Below are positions 16,705-26,245 of a DNA stretch of 64,000 bases, piece by piece; the first letter of the stretch is position 1; each line of letters opens with the position of its first letter. Made by a program: the position numbers and the translations under genes. Source of the DNA: an uncultured Bacteroides sp. (lineage in GTDB: Bacteria; Bacteroidota; Bacteroidia; Bacteroidales; Bacteroidaceae); NCBI RefSeq assembly GCF_910586915.1, contig NZ_CAJULN010000012.1:1-64000 (forward strand), read 5' to 3'. The notes below the pieces were generated by a model. That model ran no database searches. It was not told the origin of the DNA and was given only the letters and a program-made list of their open reading frames with translations.

Positions 16705-17877
16705 TTATACGTTCCTATTCACCGCCTGCTCCAACTGCTTCAACGCCCGCTCCAATATAGCACGCGGACAAGCAATATTCAAACGCATGAAGCCTTCGCC
16801 CTCTTTGCCGAACGTAGCTCCATCGTTCAACGCCAAATGAGCCTCTTCTACAAAAAGACGATTCAACTCCTCCTGATTCAACCCCAATTCGCGGCAGTCC
16901 AAAAAGATGAGATACGAAGCCTGCGGACGAATCATCCTGATGGCAGGGATATGCTCTTTCAGATAGCTTTCGGTGAAGTCCACATTTTCTTTGATATAGG
17001 CAAGCACCTGGTCGAGCCATTCCGTACCGTGACTGTAAGCAGCCGCTACACTCAGGTACGCAAACAGATGTCCTTCATTGAACTCGCTTGCTTCCATATA
17101 TGTATGAAAGCGGTGACGAAGTTCCTCGTTTTCGATGATTACATAAGAACTGGCCAACCCCGGCATATTGAACGCCTTGCTCGGAGACATAAAGACAAGC
17201 GAGTTCATGCGTGCCTTTTCCGAAATAAGAGCAAACGTAGAATGCTTGTATGGCGGCAAGGTCAAGTCGGCATGAATCTCGTCGGAAATGACTAATGTAC
17301 CGCTTTCATGGCAGATATCGGCTATTTGAGTCAGCTCCTCTTTGGTCCATACACGTCCGCCCGGATTGTGGGGATTGCTTAAGACGAGCAGTTTGCAACC
17401 TTGAACATCTTGGCGGAAACGGGCGAAATCAATCTGATATTGCCCGTCTTTCAGCACCAACGGACTGAATACGGCTTCGCGCTCATTCTTTTGAGTCACC
17501 AGGAAGAAGGGATGATAGACAGGCGGCATCACCATGGCCTTGTCTCCTTTCTGCGTAAAACAGTGAATGGCAAAAGCCAATCCGCGGACAATACCGGGAG
17601 TAAATGTCAACATTTCCGGACGTACCGTCCATCCGTGGCGCGTCCGTAACCAGCCGACAATGGATTCCGCCCATTTCTTGCAGGCAAAAGTATATCCGAG
17701 CACTTCATGTTCCAACCGTTTCTTCAAGGCGGCTATTACAAAGGGGGCTGTGCGGAAATCCATATCGGCTACCCACATCGGAATCAAGTCCTTGCGTCCC
17801 CAACGACCTTCCACGCCGTCCCACTTGACGGAGTCGGTACCGTTACGGTCTATTATTTCATCAAAATTATAGTTCAT
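16705..17877 (-). CDS. MalY/PatB-type PLP C-S lyase (cystathionine beta-lyase)
   Basis: A 390-residue fold-type I PLP enzyme of the MalY/PatB family, predicted to cleave cystathionine or cysteine-type C-S bonds to a thiol, pyruvate and ammonia in the cytoplasm. Visible motifs: the N-terminal IPMWVADMDF; SNPHNPGG (167-174), which positions PLP; D199 in VISDEIHADL, which contacts the pyridine nitrogen; and the Schiff-base lysine K234 in SPSKAFNMPGL. Length is typical. It could also act as an aminotransferase-like side enzyme. It shares a compact palindromic promoter region with the divergent Cof phosphatase gene. Confidence 0.92.
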   Translation of the reverse strand: MNYNFDEIIDRNGTDSVKWDGVEGRWGRKDLIPMWVADMDFRTAPFVIAALKKRLEHEVLGYTFACKKWAESIVGWLRTRHGWTVRPEMLTFTPGIVRGLAFAIHCFTQKGDKAMVMPPVYHPFFLVTQKNEREAVFSPLVLKDGQYQIDFARFRQDVQGCKLLVLSNPHNPGGRVWTKEELTQIADICHESGTLVISDEIHADLTLPPYKHSTFALISEKARMNSLVFMSPSKAFNMPGLASSYVIIENEELRHRFHTYMEASEFNEGHLFAYLSVAAAYSHGTEWLDQVLAYIKENVDFTESYLKEHIPAIRMIRPQASYLIFLDCRELGLNQEELNRLFVEEAHLALNDGATFGKEGEGFMRLNIACPRAILERALKQLEQAVNRNV

Positions 17878-17906
17878 ACTGTACGATGTTGTTATGTTAT
17901 GTGAGA

Positions 17907-17923
17907 CAAAAGTAGTACTTTTG
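17907..17923. promoter_or_regulatory. Back-to-back divergent -7 elements (malY-like / Cof phosphatase)
   Basis: The palindrome CAAAAGTAGTACTTTTG contains TACTTTTG on the minus strand (17907-17914) and TACTTTTG on the plus strand (17916-17923), 1 bp apart. Each is a TAnnTTTG -7 element, facing the PLP lyase and the HAD gene respectively. Confidence 0.6.
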
Positions 17924-17945
17924 TATTCAATTCAACAAGGAATTT

Positions 17946-18734
17946 ATGACGAAAGCTTTATTTTTTGATATAGACGGAACGCTGGTCAGTTTTGAAACTC
18001 ACCACATTCCGGCTTCCACCATCGAAGCACTGGAAGCCGCTCATGCGAAAGGGCACAGAATATTCATCGCTACCGGACGCCCGAAAGCCATCATCAACAA
18101 CCTTTCCGAACTGCAAGACCGGAATCTTATAGATGGCTATATCACCATGAACGGGGCTTACTGTTTTGTCGGCGAACAGGTGATTTACAAAAGTGCCATC
18201 CCCCAGAAGGAAGTAAAAGCAATGGCGGCTTTTTGCGAAAAGAAGGGAGTGCCTTGCATCTTTGTGGAAGAACATCACATATCGGTCTGCCAGCCGGACG
18301 AGATGGTAAAGAAGATATTCTATGATTTCCTCCACGTAGACGAAATCCCCACTGTCTCCTTTGAAGAAGCCACCGGCAGGGAGATTCTACAAATGACACC
18401 TTTCATCACGGAGGAAGAAGAAAAGGAAATCTGCCCCTCCATCCCCACTTGCGAGATAGGCCGGTGGTATCCGTCTTTTGCAGACGTAACCGCCAAAGGG
18501 GATACAAAGCAAAAAGGAATTGACGAAATCATCCGCCACTTTAACATCAGCCTGGAAGATACGATGTCATTCGGAGATGGAGGAAATGACATCAGTATGC
18601 TGCGCCATGCCGCTATCGGAGTAGCGATGGGACAGGCAAAAGATGACGTGAAAGCTGCCGCCGACTACGTAACGGCTTCGGTCGATGAAGACGGTATCAG
18701 CAAAGCGATGAAGCATTTCGGAATCATTGAATAA
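17946..18734 (+). CDS. Cof-type HAD-IIB sugar phosphatase
   Basis: A 262-residue cytoplasmic HAD hydrolase of the Cof subfamily, which typically dephosphorylates sugar phosphates or related metabolites. Motif I is FFDIDGTLVSF (D8, D10), motif II is IATGRP, and motif III/IV is MSFGDGGNDISML; the large C2B cap lies between. All catalytic residues are present and the length is normal. The exact substrate is not predictable. The gene starts 22 bp after the -7 element at 17916-17923 and is followed 23 bp later by the helicase gene on the same strand. Confidence 0.9.
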   Translation: MTKALFFDIDGTLVSFETHHIPASTIEALEAAHAKGHRIFIATGRPKAIINNLSELQDRNLIDGYITMNGAYCFVGEQVIYKSAIPQKEVKAMAAFCEKKGVPCIFVEEHHISVCQPDEMVKKIFYDFLHVDEIPTVSFEEATGREILQMTPFITEEEEKEICPSIPTCEIGRWYPSFADVTAKGDTKQKGIDEIIRHFNISLEDTMSFGDGGNDISMLRHAAIGVAMGQAKDDVKAAADYVTASVDEDGISKAMKHFGIIE

Positions 18735-18757
18735 AAGAAACCACCGCATTTACGCGC

Positions 18758-20752
18758 ATGAACGTAGACACCAACAACGCTGAGTTTCAGGATGCCCTGA
18801 ACCTGATTCAATACACACGCCAATCCGTCTTTCTCACCGGCAAGGCGGGTACGGGGAAATCGACATTCCTGCGCTACGTCTGCGAACATACTAAAAAGAA
18901 ACACGTCGTACTCGCTCCGACGGGGATTGCCGCAATCAATGCCGGAGGAAGTACGATGCACAGTTTCTTCAAACTCCCTTTCTACCCGTTGTTGCCCGAC
19001 GACCCGAACCTCAGTCTGCAACGGGGGCGCATCCATGAGTTTTTTAAATACACCAAGCCCCACCGGAAGCTGTTGGAACAGATAGAACTGGTGATTATTG
19101 ACGAGATTTCAATGGTGCGGGCGGATATCATTGATGCCATCGACCGCATCTTGCGTGTATATTCACACAACTTGCGCGAACCGTTCGGCGGGAAGCAGTT
19201 GTTGCTGGTAGGCGATGTATTCCAGTTGGAACCTGTCGTAAAGAATGATGAACGTGATATATTGAACCGCTTCTATCCCACTTCCTACTTTTTCTCCGCA
19301 CGTGTATTCAGCCAAATCGATTTGGTGTCTATCGAACTGCAAAAGGTTTACCGACAGACCGACCCTGTCTTTGTCGGTGTACTCGACCATATCCGTACCA
19401 ATACTGCCGGAGCTGCGGATTTGCAACTGCTGAACACCCGATACGGAACGCAGATTGAAGCATCGGAAGCGGATATGTACATCACGCTCGCTACCCGCAG
19501 AGATACGGTAGACGCTATCAACGAAAAGAAACTGGCAGAGCTTCCGGGAGAACCGGTGACTTTTGAGGGAGTCATCGAAGGAGACTTCCCCGAAAGCAGC
19601 CTGCCTACCTCACAAGAACTGGTGCTAAAACCCGGCGCACAGATTATCTTTATCAAGAACGATTTCGACCGTCGCTGGGTGAATGGCACGATTGGCGTCA
19701 TTGCCGGTATTGACGAGGAAGAGGAAACAATATACGTCGTCACCGACGACGGAAAAGAGTGCGACGTAAAACGGGATTCATGGCGCAACATCCGTTATCG
19801 TTACAACGAAAAGACGAAGGAAATTGAGGAGGAGGTATTGGGCAGTTTCACGCAATATCCCATTCGCCTGGCGTGGGCAATTACTGTTCACAAAAGCCAG
19901 GGACTGACCTTCAATCGGGTGGTCATCGACTTCACGGGCGGAGTATTTGCCGGCGGACAAGCGTATGTAGCACTCAGCCGATGCACTTCGCTCAATGGTA
20001 TCCAGCTCAAGAAACCGATTAACAGGGCTGATGTTTTCGTCCGTCCCGAAATTGTGAACTTTGCAGGACGTTTCAATAACCGGCAAGCCATCGACAAGGC
20101 TTTGAAACAGGCACAGGCTGATGTGCAATATGCAGCCGCCGCACGTGCTTTCGACAAAGGAGACATGGAAGAGTGTCTGGAACAGTTTTTCCGTGCCATC
20201 CATTCCCGCTACGACATCGAAAAGCCTGTCCCCCGTCGCCTGCTCCGCCGCAAACTTGGTGTTATCAACACCTTGAGAGAACAGAACAGGCAACTCAAGA
20301 AACTGATGCAAGAACAGCAGGAACGGTTGCGCCAATACGCGCATGAGTATCTGTTGATGGGAAACGAATGTATCACTCAAGCACACGACGCACGTGCTGC
20401 CCTTGCCAATTATGACAAAGCACTCAGCCTCGACCCGAACTACGTAGAGGCTTGGATACGAAAAGGAATCACCCTCTTTAACAACCAATCTTATTTTGAT
20501 GCGGAGAACTGCTTCAATACGGCTGTCAATCTTCATCCGGCAAACTTCAAGGCTGTTTACAACCGGGGGAAACTCCGACTAAAAACAGAAAACACGGAAG
20601 GGGCTATTGCCGACTTAGACAAAGCGACAAGTCTCAAACCGGAACATCCCAGTGCACACGAACTGTTCGGCGATGCCCTGTTGAAAGCAGGAAAAGAGAT
20701 AGAAGCAGCCTTGCAATGGAGAATTGCGGAAGAACTGAGGAAGAAAAAATAG
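18758..20752 (+). CDS. PIF1/RecD-like helicase with C-terminal TPR repeats
   Basis: A 664-residue superfamily 1 ATPase. Walker A is TGKAGTGKS (27-35) and Walker B is VIIDEIS (112-118); helicase motifs follow (GDVFQLEP, and AWAITVHKSQGLTF, a UvrD_C-type motif). After about residue 430 there is a charged, helical linker, then at least three tetratricopeptide repeats (about 535-650: AALANYDKALSLDPNYVEAW, NCFNTAVNLHP, AIADLDKATSLKP). The helicase half is PIF1-like (5'-3' DNA or RNA:DNA unwinding, G4 resolution), while the TPR half suggests a protein partner. The fusion appears intact and is not near any mobile gene. Confidence 0.85.
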   Translation: MNVDTNNAEFQDALNLIQYTRQSVFLTGKAGTGKSTFLRYVCEHTKKKHVVLAPTGIAAINAGGSTMHSFFKLPFYPLLPDDPNLSLQRGRIHEFFKYTKPHRKLLEQIELVIIDEISMVRADIIDAIDRILRVYSHNLREPFGGKQLLLVGDVFQLEPVVKNDERDILNRFYPTSYFFSARVFSQIDLVSIELQKVYRQTDPVFVGVLDHIRTNTAGAADLQLLNTRYGTQIEASEADMYITLATRRDTVDAINEKKLAELPGEPVTFEGVIEGDFPESSLPTSQELVLKPGAQIIFIKNDFDRRWVNGTIGVIAGIDEEEETIYVVTDDGKECDVKRDSWRNIRYRYNEKTKEIEEEVLGSFTQYPIRLAWAITVHKSQGLTFNRVVIDFTGGVFAGGQAYVALSRCTSLNGIQLKKPINRADVFVRPEIVNFAGRFNNRQAIDKALKQAQADVQYAAAARAFDKGDMEECLEQFFRAIHSRYDIEKPVPRRLLRRKLGVINTLREQNRQLKKLMQEQQERLRQYAHEYLLMGNECITQAHDARAALANYDKALSLDPNYVEAWIRKGITLFNNQSYFDAENCFNTAVNLHPANFKAVYNRGKLRLKTENTEGAIADLDKATSLKPEHPSAHELFGDALLKAGKEIEAALQWRIAEELRKKK

Positions 20753-20907
20753 TTGCCTCACTCTGCAAACGCAGCATTGATTCTTTCTTTGGGGTTCCTT
20801 TTTCTTTCATCTTGATACGAAAGAAAAAGAACTCTCTGCTCCAATTTATCAAAAAGTTTTATTAGTTTTGCTCGCTATTATTCGTCAAACTCTTAAAATA
20901 GAAGCAA

Positions 20908-23415
20908 ATGAAAAAAGGTTTGAAAATCACAGCTATCACCATAGGAGTAATTCTCATAGTGATGTTACTTCTCCCCTTCGCCTTCCAGGACAAGATAGCC
21001 GGTATTGTAAAGACGGAAGGCAACAAGATGCTGAATGCGCAGTTCGACTTCAAGAAACTCAACATCAGTTTGTTCCGCAACTTTCCGCAGGCTTCTGTCA
21101 CTCTCGAGGATTTCTGGCTGAAAGGTACGGGAGAATTTGCAAACGATACGCTCGTGCAAGCCGGAGAAGTGACTGCCGCCATCAATCTATTATCACTTTT
21201 CGGAGACAGCGGCTACGACATTTCCAAAATCTTCATCGAAGATACCAAACTGCACGCCATCGTATTGCCGGACGGCCAAGCCAACTGGGATATTATGAAA
21301 CCGGACACAACCGCAACCGACGAAACACCTGCCGACGAGGAATCGTCTCCTTTTAAAGTGAAACTGCAACGTTTCGTCATCAAAAACATGAACTTGCTTT
21401 ACGACGACCGACAAGGAAAGATGTATGCCGATATCCGCGACTTCAACGCCGCCTGTGCCGGAGACTTAGGAAGCGAGCGCACGACCTTGAAATTAGAAGC
21501 GGAAACCAAATCGTTGACTTACAAGATGAACGGGATTCCTTTTCTGGTAAATGCCAATATCTCCGTAAAGATGGATGTAGACGCCGACCTTGCTAACAAT
21601 AAATATACATTAAAAGACAATACGATTCGTCTCAATGCCATCCAAGCTGGTATCGACGGTTGGGTAGCCTTGAAAGACCCGGCTATCGACATGGATTTGA
21701 AACTCAATACCAATGATATCAGTTTCAAGGAAATCCTGTCGTTGATTCCTGCCATCTATGCAACCGAGTTTTCCAGCCTGAAAACCGACGGAACAGCCAC
21801 CCTTACCGCCACAGCCAAAGGCGTACTACAAGGAGACACCGTTCCTGCATTCAATATGGCTATGCAAGTGAAAAACGCCATGTTCCGCTATCCCGATTTA
21901 CCGACGGGGGTAGACCAAATCAATATCAGTGCCAACGTTCAGAATCCAGGTGGAAGCATTGACTTGACTACCGTTGAGATTCATCCGTTCAGCTTCCGAC
22001 TGGCAAACAATCCGTTCAGTCTCACCGCTCATGTAAAGACTCCAATCAGCGACCCGGATTTTAAAGCCGAAGCGAAAGGTATTCTCAACTTGGGTATGAT
22101 TAAGCAGGTATATCCGCTTGGAGACATGGAGTTGAACGGCACAATCGACGCCGATATGCAGATGTCGGGACGCCTCTCCTACATTGAGCAGGAGCAGTAT
22201 GAACGTATGCAGGCTTCGGGCACCATCGGGCTGACAGATATGAAGCTGAAAATGAAAGATATGCCCGATGTAGAAATCAAGAAGTCACTTTTCACCTTCA
22301 CACCGAAATATCTCCAGTTGAGCGAGACAACAGTCAACATCGGCAAGAACGATATCACTGCCGACAGCCGGTTTGAAAACTACATCGGTTATGCGCTGAA
22401 AGGTACTACTTTGAAAGGAACACTGAATGTACGTTCCAGTCATTTCAATTTGAACGATTTCATAACTGCTTCGGCAGGCGAAACCGCTACACCGGATGCA
22501 GCAGTAGTTACCGACTCTGTCGCAACTTCTGCCGGAATTGTCGAAGTACCGCGCAACATCGACTTCCAAATGGATGCCAATCTGCAACAAGTATTGTTCG
22601 ATAAAATGTCTTTCAACAATATGAACGGCAAACTTGTTGTAAAAGACGGCAAAGTGGATATGAAGAACTTGTCCATGAATACGATGGGAGGAAACGTGGT
22701 GATGAACGGATATTACTCTACCGCCAACGTAAAGAAACCGGAACTGAAAGCCGGATTCAACCTGACGAATATCGGATTTGCACAGGCTTACAAGGAGATG
22801 GATATGGTACAGAAGATGGCTCCAATCTTTGAAAACCTGAAAGGCAACTTCTCAGGAAGCATCCATGTATTGACTGATTTGGATGCTACCATGAGTCCTG
22901 TATTGAACACTATGCAGGGTGATGGTAGCCTTTCGACCCGCGACCTCAGTTTGAGCGGAGTAAAAGCAATCGACCAAATCGCCGATGCCGTGAAGCAACC
23001 GGGCTTGAAAGATATGAAAGTGAAAGATATGACATTGGACTTTACCATCAAGGACGGACGGGTGGAAACGAAACCTTTCGACATCAAGATGGGAGACTAC
23101 AACCTGAATCTTTCCGGTAGCACGGGACTTGACCAAACCATTGATTACGCAGGAAAAATCAAGTTGCCTGCATCTGCGGGAAACATCTCCAAACTGATGA
23201 CTCTCGACTTGAAAATCGGTGGCTCGTTCACTTCTCCCAAAGTCAGTGTCGACACCAAAAGTATGGCAAACCAGGCTGTGGAAGCCGTAGCCGATAAAGC
23301 TATCGGCAAACTCGGTCAGAAACTCGGTTTGGATTCTGCCGCTACTGCCAACAAAGATTCAATCAAGCAGAAGGTTACGGAAAAAGCCGCTGAAAAGGCA
23401 CTGGATTTTCTCTAG
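20908..23415 (+). CDS. AsmA family envelope protein
   Basis: An 835-residue protein with one N-terminal transmembrane helix (about residues 6-27) followed by a long, strand-rich periplasmic region. It begins with the AsmA signature (FDFKKLNISLFRNFPQASVTLEDFWLKG) and ends with the AsmA_2-type pattern GSFTSPKVSVDTKSM. AsmA-like proteins are now seen as repeating-beta-groove proteins that help move phospholipids between inner and outer membranes; that role here is inference from the family. The C-terminus is alanine and lysine rich and probably helical. It stands alone, 155 bp after the helicase gene and 43 bp before the YciO gene. Confidence 0.88.
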   Translation: MKKGLKITAITIGVILIVMLLLPFAFQDKIAGIVKTEGNKMLNAQFDFKKLNISLFRNFPQASVTLEDFWLKGTGEFANDTLVQAGEVTAAINLLSLFGDSGYDISKIFIEDTKLHAIVLPDGQANWDIMKPDTTATDETPADEESSPFKVKLQRFVIKNMNLLYDDRQGKMYADIRDFNAACAGDLGSERTTLKLEAETKSLTYKMNGIPFLVNANISVKMDVDADLANNKYTLKDNTIRLNAIQAGIDGWVALKDPAIDMDLKLNTNDISFKEILSLIPAIYATEFSSLKTDGTATLTATAKGVLQGDTVPAFNMAMQVKNAMFRYPDLPTGVDQINISANVQNPGGSIDLTTVEIHPFSFRLANNPFSLTAHVKTPISDPDFKAEAKGILNLGMIKQVYPLGDMELNGTIDADMQMSGRLSYIEQEQYERMQASGTIGLTDMKLKMKDMPDVEIKKSLFTFTPKYLQLSETTVNIGKNDITADSRFENYIGYALKGTTLKGTLNVRSSHFNLNDFITASAGETATPDAAVVTDSVATSAGIVEVPRNIDFQMDANLQQVLFDKMSFNNMNGKLVVKDGKVDMKNLSMNTMGGNVVMNGYYSTANVKKPELKAGFNLTNIGFAQAYKEMDMVQKMAPIFENLKGNFSGSIHVLTDLDATMSPVLNTMQGDGSLSTRDLSLSGVKAIDQIADAVKQPGLKDMKVKDMTLDFTIKDGRVETKPFDIKMGDYNLNLSGSTGLDQTIDYAGKIKLPASAGNISKLMTLDLKIGGSFTSPKVSVDTKSMANQAVEAVADKAIGKLGQKLGLDSAATANKDSIKQKVTEKAAEKALDFL

Positions 23416-23458
23416 AAGAAACTTAAATAAAGAATCAAAAAAGGAAGGAGAAGAAGTT

Positions 23459-24070
23459 ATGCTTCTGAAACTGTATAACAAAAATAACAATCCGCAGGAC
23501 TTACAACGCGTAGTCGATATCCTGAATGACGGCGGACTTATCATCTACCCCACCGATACGATGTATGCCATCGGTTGCCACGGTCTGAAAGAGCGTGCAA
23601 TAGAACGGATATGCCGAATCAAAGAGATAGACCCGCGAAAGAACAACCTGTCCATCATCTGTTATGACTTGAGCAGCATCAGCGAATATGCCAAAGTAGA
23701 CAATAGTATATTCAAACTGATGAAGCACAACCTTCCGGGAGCATTCACCTTCATCCTCAACGGCACCAACCGGCTGCCCAAAATTTTCCGTAACCGCAAA
23801 GAAGTGGGTATCCGTATGCCAGACAACCATATTATCCGTGAGATTGCCCGGTTGCTCGATGCCCCCATCATGACGACCACACTGCCGCATGAAGAACAGG
23901 AGGATTTGGAATACATGACCGACCCCGAACTTATAGACGAAAAGTTCGGCAATATTGTAGACTTGGTCATTGACGGGGGAATCGGAGGTATAGAACCTTC
24001 AACCATCGTAAAATGTACGGAAGGCGAACCGGAGGTCGTGCGTCAAGGGAAAGGATGGCTGAAAGAATAG
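23459..24070 (+). CDS. YciO-type Sua5/YrdC domain protein
   Basis: A 203-residue protein of the Sua5/YrdC superfamily. TsaC/Sua5 members make threonylcarbamoyl-AMP for the t6A modification of tRNA. This one follows the YciO branch: IIYPTDTMYAIGC, a DPRKNNLSIIC segment in place of the usual KxR...PL motif, SEYAKVDNSIFKLMKHNLPGAFTF split over the strand-helix core, and KEVGIRMPDN. E. coli YciO has weak or uncertain activity, so annotation as a tRNA enzyme should be cautious. It ends at a very strong terminator shared with the convergent nagB. Confidence 0.88.
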   Translation: MLLKLYNKNNNPQDLQRVVDILNDGGLIIYPTDTMYAIGCHGLKERAIERICRIKEIDPRKNNLSIICYDLSSISEYAKVDNSIFKLMKHNLPGAFTFILNGTNRLPKIFRNRKEVGIRMPDNHIIREIARLLDAPIMTTTLPHEEQEDLEYMTDPELIDEKFGNIVDLVIDGGIGGIEPSTIVKCTEGEPEVVRQGKGWLKE

Positions 24071-24071
24071 T

Positions 24072-24117
24072 AAAAAAACGGGCTGCAGTCCATAGTGGAT
24101 TGCAGCCCGTTTTTTAT
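24072..24117. terminator. Bidirectional terminator between the YciO gene and nagB
   Basis: CGGGCTGCAGTCC (24079-24091) pairs with GGATTGCAGCCCG (24097-24109) across a 5-nt loop (one G-T pair). An A run precedes and a T run follows, so it works for both convergent genes. Confidence 0.93.
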
Positions 24118-24140
24118 CATGTTTCACTTCTTTCCGATGC

Positions 24141-24953
24141 TTACTTAAGCAATGATTCCGGTTCCAAGTGAGCAGATTCGATATCTTTAAAGTAGCGGTA
24201 AGTACCCACTTTCAGTTCTACAGTAGCAGCATCGTCACAAACAATGATACCTTTTTCGTGCATCTGCAAAGCACTGATGGTCCACATCTGAGTGATAGCA
24301 CCTTCCACTGCGTGATACAAAGCACGTGCCTTGTTATGACCGTTTACAATAATCATTACTTCTTTGGCAGAAAGTACGGTACCCACACCTACTGTCAATG
24401 AAGTCTTGGGGACTTTGTTGATATCGTTGTCAAAGAAACGGGAATTGGCAATGATTGTATCCATTGTCAATGTCTTTTGGCGCGTGCGTGAAGTCAGTGA
24501 AGAACCCGGTTCGTTGAATGCGATATGTCCGTCGGGACCGATACCACCCATAAACAAATCAATACCGCCGTAAGACTTAATCTTTTCTTCATAACGTGCA
24601 CATTCTGCATCCAGGTCGGGAGCATTGCCGTTGAGGATATTTGTGTTCTCCGGCTTGATGTCAATATGGCTGAAGAAGTTGTTCCACATAAAAGAATAAT
24701 AGCTTTCGGGATGTTCTTTCGGCAATCCTACGTATTCGTCCATGTTGAATGTCACTACATTTTGGAAGGAAACGATTCCTTTCTTATTTAAGTCAATCAA
24801 CGCTTTGTACATAGCCAGAGGAGAAGAACCTGTAGGGCAACCCAATACAAATGGTTTTTCCGGAGTCGGATTAGCAGCCTTTATTTTTGCAGCAACATAA
24901 TGTGCAGCCCACTGAGATACGGACTGATAGTCCGGTTGAATAATTAATCTCAT
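24141..24953 (-). CDS. nagB: Glucosamine-6-phosphate deaminase
   Basis: Converts glucosamine-6-phosphate to fructose-6-phosphate and ammonia, the committed step of amino-sugar catabolism (cytoplasm). The 270-residue protein aligns with E. coli NagB without gaps around the active site: D72 in NMDEYVGL, and D141, H143 and E148 in GIGPDGHIAFNEPG have the same numbers as in E. coli. The phosphate loop GCPTGSSPLAMY is present. The gene stands alone between the shared terminator and the flavodiiron gene, without a linked nagA. Confidence 0.97.
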   Translation of the reverse strand: MRLIIQPDYQSVSQWAAHYVAAKIKAANPTPEKPFVLGCPTGSSPLAMYKALIDLNKKGIVSFQNVVTFNMDEYVGLPKEHPESYYSFMWNNFFSHIDIKPENTNILNGNAPDLDAECARYEEKIKSYGGIDLFMGGIGPDGHIAFNEPGSSLTSRTRQKTLTMDTIIANSRFFDNDINKVPKTSLTVGVGTVLSAKEVMIIVNGHNKARALYHAVEGAITQMWTISALQMHEKGIIVCDDAATVELKVGTYRYFKDIESAHLEPESLLK

Positions 24954-25004
24954 AAGTCGATTGTTTTATAGGTTAGTAATATATAAAATCTTTATTTACT
25001 TGTT

Positions 25005-26201
25005 TTAGCGGTCTTTCTTCAAGCGGTCTGCCATTGCACGCGCCAGGTTTTCGCATTGAGTATAGGTGATGTCCTTCATTGCCTGTTTCATCTCTACAGG
25101 GTCACCTACCAACTCTAACTTGCTCTTTTCCGCAAACTCCGCCATACGTTTCACGGCAGCACCCGCCCATGTAAACGAACCGAAGTATCCCAAATAGCGG
25201 CCTTTCACCTCACGCAACAGAATCTTTGAAAGCAACGCTTCCACTTCCGGAAAAATCTGGTTACTGTAAGTGGGCGAACCGATAATCAGCCCTTTGTAAC
25301 GGAAGATATCGGCAATGATATAGGAAGGATGGCTCTTCGTCACGTTGTGCATGACGATGTTCCTGATGCCCTGTGCCGAAAGTTCCGCAGCGATAGCCTC
25401 AGCCATCTGCTCCGTGTTTCCATACATACTTCCATAAGCGATAACTACTCCCTCCTCTGCCTCATAACGGCTCAAACGGTCATAAACATCTATCACTTTG
25501 GCAATATGCTCCGTCCATACCGGACCATGCGTAGAACAGATGACTGAAACAGGAAGTCCGCCGAGTTTCTGCAATGCTTTCTGCACAGGACTTCCATACT
25601 TGCCGACGATATTTGAATAGTAACGCACCATTTCTCCCCAGTACTTATCCACATTAATGCGGGTATCCAAGAAACCTCCGTCGAGCGTACCGAAACATCC
25701 GAATGCGTCGCCGGAGAAAAGAATCCCGTCCGTTTCGTCGAATGTCATCATCGTTTCAGGCCAGTGCACCATCGGAGTCATATAGAAACGCAGTTTGTGA
25801 TGTCCCAGGGCAAGAAAATCTCCGTCCTTCACCACATACTGTTCGCCGGTGACACCGTAAAAGCCTTCAATCATGCCGAATGTCTGTTTATTGCCTACAA
25901 TGACGATGTCCGGATAATGTTGTTTAATCAGTCGGATAGAGCCGGAATGGTCAGGCTCCATATGATTTATAATCAGATAATTAATGGGACGTTCTCCAAT
26001 TACTTGCTTAATCTTGCGCAAGTAGACTTCAAAATAACAGATATCTACCGTATCCACCAACGCCACCATTTCATCATCAATCAGATAAGAGTTATATGAA
26101 ACTCCGTAAGGCAATGGCCACATCGCTTCAAACCTGTGCTTGTTGCGGTCATTCACTCCTACATAGTGGACATTTCCTTTAATTCTTGTTTTATGTTCCA
26201 T
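25005..26201 (-). CDS. Flavodiiron protein (A-type flavoprotein, FprA family)
   Basis: A 398-residue cytoplasmic enzyme that reduces O2 to water or NO to N2O, protecting anaerobes. The N-terminal metallo-beta-lactamase-like domain holds the diiron ligand motif H80-x-E82-x-D84-H85 (NHMEPDHSGSI), further ligands in MVHWPETM and the GDAFGCFG segment. The C-terminal flavodoxin domain starts around residue 253 (YGSMYGNTEQMAEAIA, the FMN phosphate loop). There is no extra rubredoxin or flavin reductase domain, so it is class A. The short gap to the upstream radical SAM gene suggests possible co-transcription. Confidence 0.95.
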   Translation of the reverse strand: MEHKTRIKGNVHYVGVNDRNKHRFEAMWPLPYGVSYNSYLIDDEMVALVDTVDICYFEVYLRKIKQVIGERPINYLIINHMEPDHSGSIRLIKQHYPDIVIVGNKQTFGMIEGFYGVTGEQYVVKDGDFLALGHHKLRFYMTPMVHWPETMMTFDETDGILFSGDAFGCFGTLDGGFLDTRINVDKYWGEMVRYYSNIVGKYGSPVQKALQKLGGLPVSVICSTHGPVWTEHIAKVIDVYDRLSRYEAEEGVVIAYGSMYGNTEQMAEAIAAELSAQGIRNIVMHNVTKSHPSYIIADIFRYKGLIIGSPTYSNQIFPEVEALLSKILLREVKGRYLGYFGSFTWAGAAVKRMAEFAEKSKLELVGDPVEMKQAMKDITYTQCENLARAMADRLKKDR

Positions 26202-26245
26202 TCTTTAAGTTGTATTAAGAAATCTCTCTCACTATCCGATGTTCA

